Below, one piece after another: positions 14,949-15,973 of a stretch of DNA of 15,973 nt. Origin of the DNA: an uncultured Bacilli bacterium (GTDB lineage Bacteria > Bacillota_I > Bacilli_A > RFN20 > CAG-826). The stretch's first letter is position 1. Each line of letters begins with the position of its first letter. The stretch covers positions 1-15,973 of the forward strand of contig CALVRY010000015.1 in the NCBI GenBank assembly GCA_944358755.1, read 5' to 3'. The notes beneath the pieces were generated by a model that ran no database searches, was not told the DNA's origin, and saw only the letters and a program-made list of their open reading frames with translations. The position numbers and the translations under genes were made by a program.

Positions 14949-14962
14949 TGATAGCGCTTTCA
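14949..14962 (-). promoter_or_regulatory. catabolite-responsive element (CcpA cre box)
   Basis: TGAAAGCGCTATCA on the minus strand fits the cre consensus TGWAANCGNTNWCA at every position. It lies 22 bp upstream of the -35 of the MarR-exporter operon. Known cre boxes upstream of a -35 tend to activate, so carbon-dependent activation is plausible. It could also serve a promoter that I did not recognise. Confidence 0.7.
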
Positions 14963-14985
14963 ATTTATTTTTTATGCTTTTAAGC

Positions 14986-15040
14986 AACAAAAAAAGATTA
15001 GTAAATTTGCAAAAAACATTGCAAAAATTGACTAATCTTT
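14986..15040 (-). terminator. intrinsic terminator of the AcnX operon
   Basis: AAAGATTAGT (14993-15002) pairs with ACTAATCTTT (15031-15040), and an inner AAATTTGC/GCAAAAATT stem lengthens the hairpin. The minus-strand RNA then runs into a U tract (14995-14989). It begins ten nt after the small-subunit stop. Confidence 0.85.
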
Positions 15041-15049
15041 CAAAAAAAT

Positions 15050-15490
15050 TTACAAAATTTTTACAGTGCCATCTTTTAAGATTTCAAGTTTGTCGCCACT
15101 TTTAACTGTATCTAAAAATTCTTTCCCAAGTTTGTCGATACAAATGATGTCACTGTTTTGCCAAACTTTTGCTAAAACTATACCACTTGCAGCTAGCGAA
15201 TCAATCTCTTCGCTAAATAAAAAGGCACGAGGGTTGATTTTCATATCACAAACTGTTTGAATAACAAGTCCGCCGGTTGTTGAACCAATTGTAATAGGTA
15301 AACAAAGAATTTTGCCAGTAATATTTTTGTTAAATAGATCTTTATTGTTTTGATCGCTAACAAAAACTTCTTTTTTATTCATTAAAGCAGATTTTTGGAA
15401 ACTAGCTAAAGTATTAAAACCTTGATGAGTAACTGCAGCTTCGCCGGTAAATGTGCCTTTTGCAATAACTCTTCCCTTAAATTCTTTCAT
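15050..15490 (-). CDS. aconitase X small (swivel-domain) subunit
   Basis: A 146-residue protein of the DUF126/AcnX swivel-domain family, which forms the small subunit of split aconitase-X dehydratases. The phosphohistidine-like swivel fold is suggested by FKGRVIAKGTFTGEAAVTHQGFN at the N-terminus (key part KGTFTGEA), CLPITIGSTTGGLVIQ in the middle with the Gly-Ser-rich active-site loop (about 66-76), and GDKLEILKDGTVKIL at the end. Characterised AcnX enzymes act as cis-3-hydroxy-L-proline dehydratase in bacteria, or as phosphomevalonate dehydratase in archaea. The sequence does not decide which. The start ATG 15490 is two nt after the large-subunit stop, so the two are co-translated. A terminator follows directly. 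Confidence 0.87.
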   Translation of the reverse strand: MKEFKGRVIAKGTFTGEAAVTHQGFNTLASFQKSALMNKKEVFVSDQNNKDLFNKNITGKILCLPITIGSTTGGLVIQTVCDMKINPRAFLFSEEIDSLAASGIVLAKVWQNSDIICIDKLGKEFLDTVKSGDKLEILKDGTVKIL

Positions 15491-15492
15491 AA

Positions 15493-15973
15493 TTAATAAA
15501 CCTTCTTTCCAGCAAGGATTGCTAAGATATCTTCATCTTTAAAATAACGCGCCATCGAATAAGTTCTTAATTTATTCGAATTAGTCATAATTGGTTTAGA
15601 GTGAGTTAATGGATTGTTTGTATACATTAATGGACAAATTGAAGAAATTGTAACTCCCATCTTATAAAGTTCATCATATTTAGCTTTTTCTTCTTTTTTA
15701 AAGCGAGCAAGAACTTTTGGAGGTGTATTTAAAACACATCTACAGCTAACTTTAGTTTTGCCATTTGCTTTTAAAGCATTTTTAATATCTTCATGCCACT
15801 TATTTAATTGATAATAATTTAAGTGAGGGCAACCAATAAAACAAAGTTTTGGATCACTTTCTTTATTTTTCCACATAATTGGATAAGATTTATAAGCCCT
15901 TTCAATCTCTCCATCATCAATTACGTAAACTTTTGCGCCTTCTTTAATTAATTTTTCTTTTTCTTCTTTAGCT
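15493..15973 (-). CDS. aconitase X large (catalytic) subunit, C-terminal part
   Basis: The last 159 residues of the DUF521/AcnX catalytic subunit; the reading frame stays open to the window edge, so the 5' end is missing. The ATG at 15876 is internal, because the frame continues upstream as LIKEGAKVYVIDDGEIERAY without a stop. Family stretches are FIGCPHLNYYQLNKW, RCVLNTPPKVLARF, GVTISSICPLMYTNN and the final TNSNKLRTYSMARY. The cysteines in GCPH and SSICP are in the positions expected for iron-sulfur binding. The subunit pairs with the downstream swivel protein to form the active dehydratase. About 60 percent of the usual 400 residues lie outside the window. Confidence 0.87.
   Translation of the reverse strand, partial: AKEEKEKLIKEGAKVYVIDDGEIERAYKSYPIMWKNKESDPKLCFIGCPHLNYYQLNKWHEDIKNALKANGKTKVSCRCVLNTPPKVLARFKKEEKAKYDELYKMGVTISSICPLMYTNNPLTHSKPIMTNSNKLRTYSMARYFKDEDILAILAGKKVY

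Noticed and set aside
15493..15876. Complete small protein starting at ATG 15876
   Set aside because: The frame stays open upstream to the window edge, and the family is a C-terminal domain, so the ATG is internal.

Overview
The window is AT-rich, gene-dense bacterial DNA from a low-GC Firmicutes-like organism. Ribosome binding sites are GGAGG-like, promoters are sigma-A-like, and there is a perfect CcpA-type cre box. UGG encodes Trp and UGA is a true stop (the MarR gene ends in TGA). This argues for the standard bacterial code and against a code-4 Mycoplasma or Spiroplasma. An Erysipelotrichia-, RF39- or Acholeplasma-like lineage fits, but taxonomy is inference.

Layout. (1) 1-625: the 5' end of rpsJ (S10 operon) on the minus strand, with a structured leader, a good promoter, and a probable terminator for the gene behind it. 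(2) 626-5863: surface-glycan or glycolipid genes, namely a GT4 glycosyltransferase, a GT2-GT4 fusion co-transcribed with queH, and a divergent membrane-bound processive GT2. (3) 5860-8935: the queuosine operon queT-tgt-queA. Its short 5' UTR can fold into an H-type pseudoknot that covers the queT ribosome binding site, so it is a preQ1-riboswitch candidate. Just upstream is a separate unit with a near-consensus promoter and an intrinsic terminator but no gene, so it is probably a small RNA of about 135-140 nt. (4) 8936-9656: a long AT-rich stretch without genes, holding an inverted repeat and one copy of a 29-bp repeat that also occurs at 1741-1769. (5) 9657-10601: a PfkB-family sugar or nucleoside kinase, ending at a bidirectional terminator. 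(6) 10668-14962: a MarR regulator and a heterodimeric ABC exporter in one overlapping operon, with an operator-like palindrome on the -10 and a cre box upstream of the -35. (7) 15050-15973: the two-gene aconitase-X (AcnX) enzyme, small subunit complete and large subunit cut by the window end.

How the genes work together. QueT would import a queuosine precursor, Tgt would insert preQ1 into tRNA, QueA would make epoxyqueuosine, and QueH would reduce it to queuosine. QueH is encoded apart from the other three, behind the glycosyltransferase fusion. MarR plus CcpA would tune export by the ABC heterodimer. The most novel-looking material is non-coding: the queT leader, the adjacent small RNA, and the repeated 29-mer.
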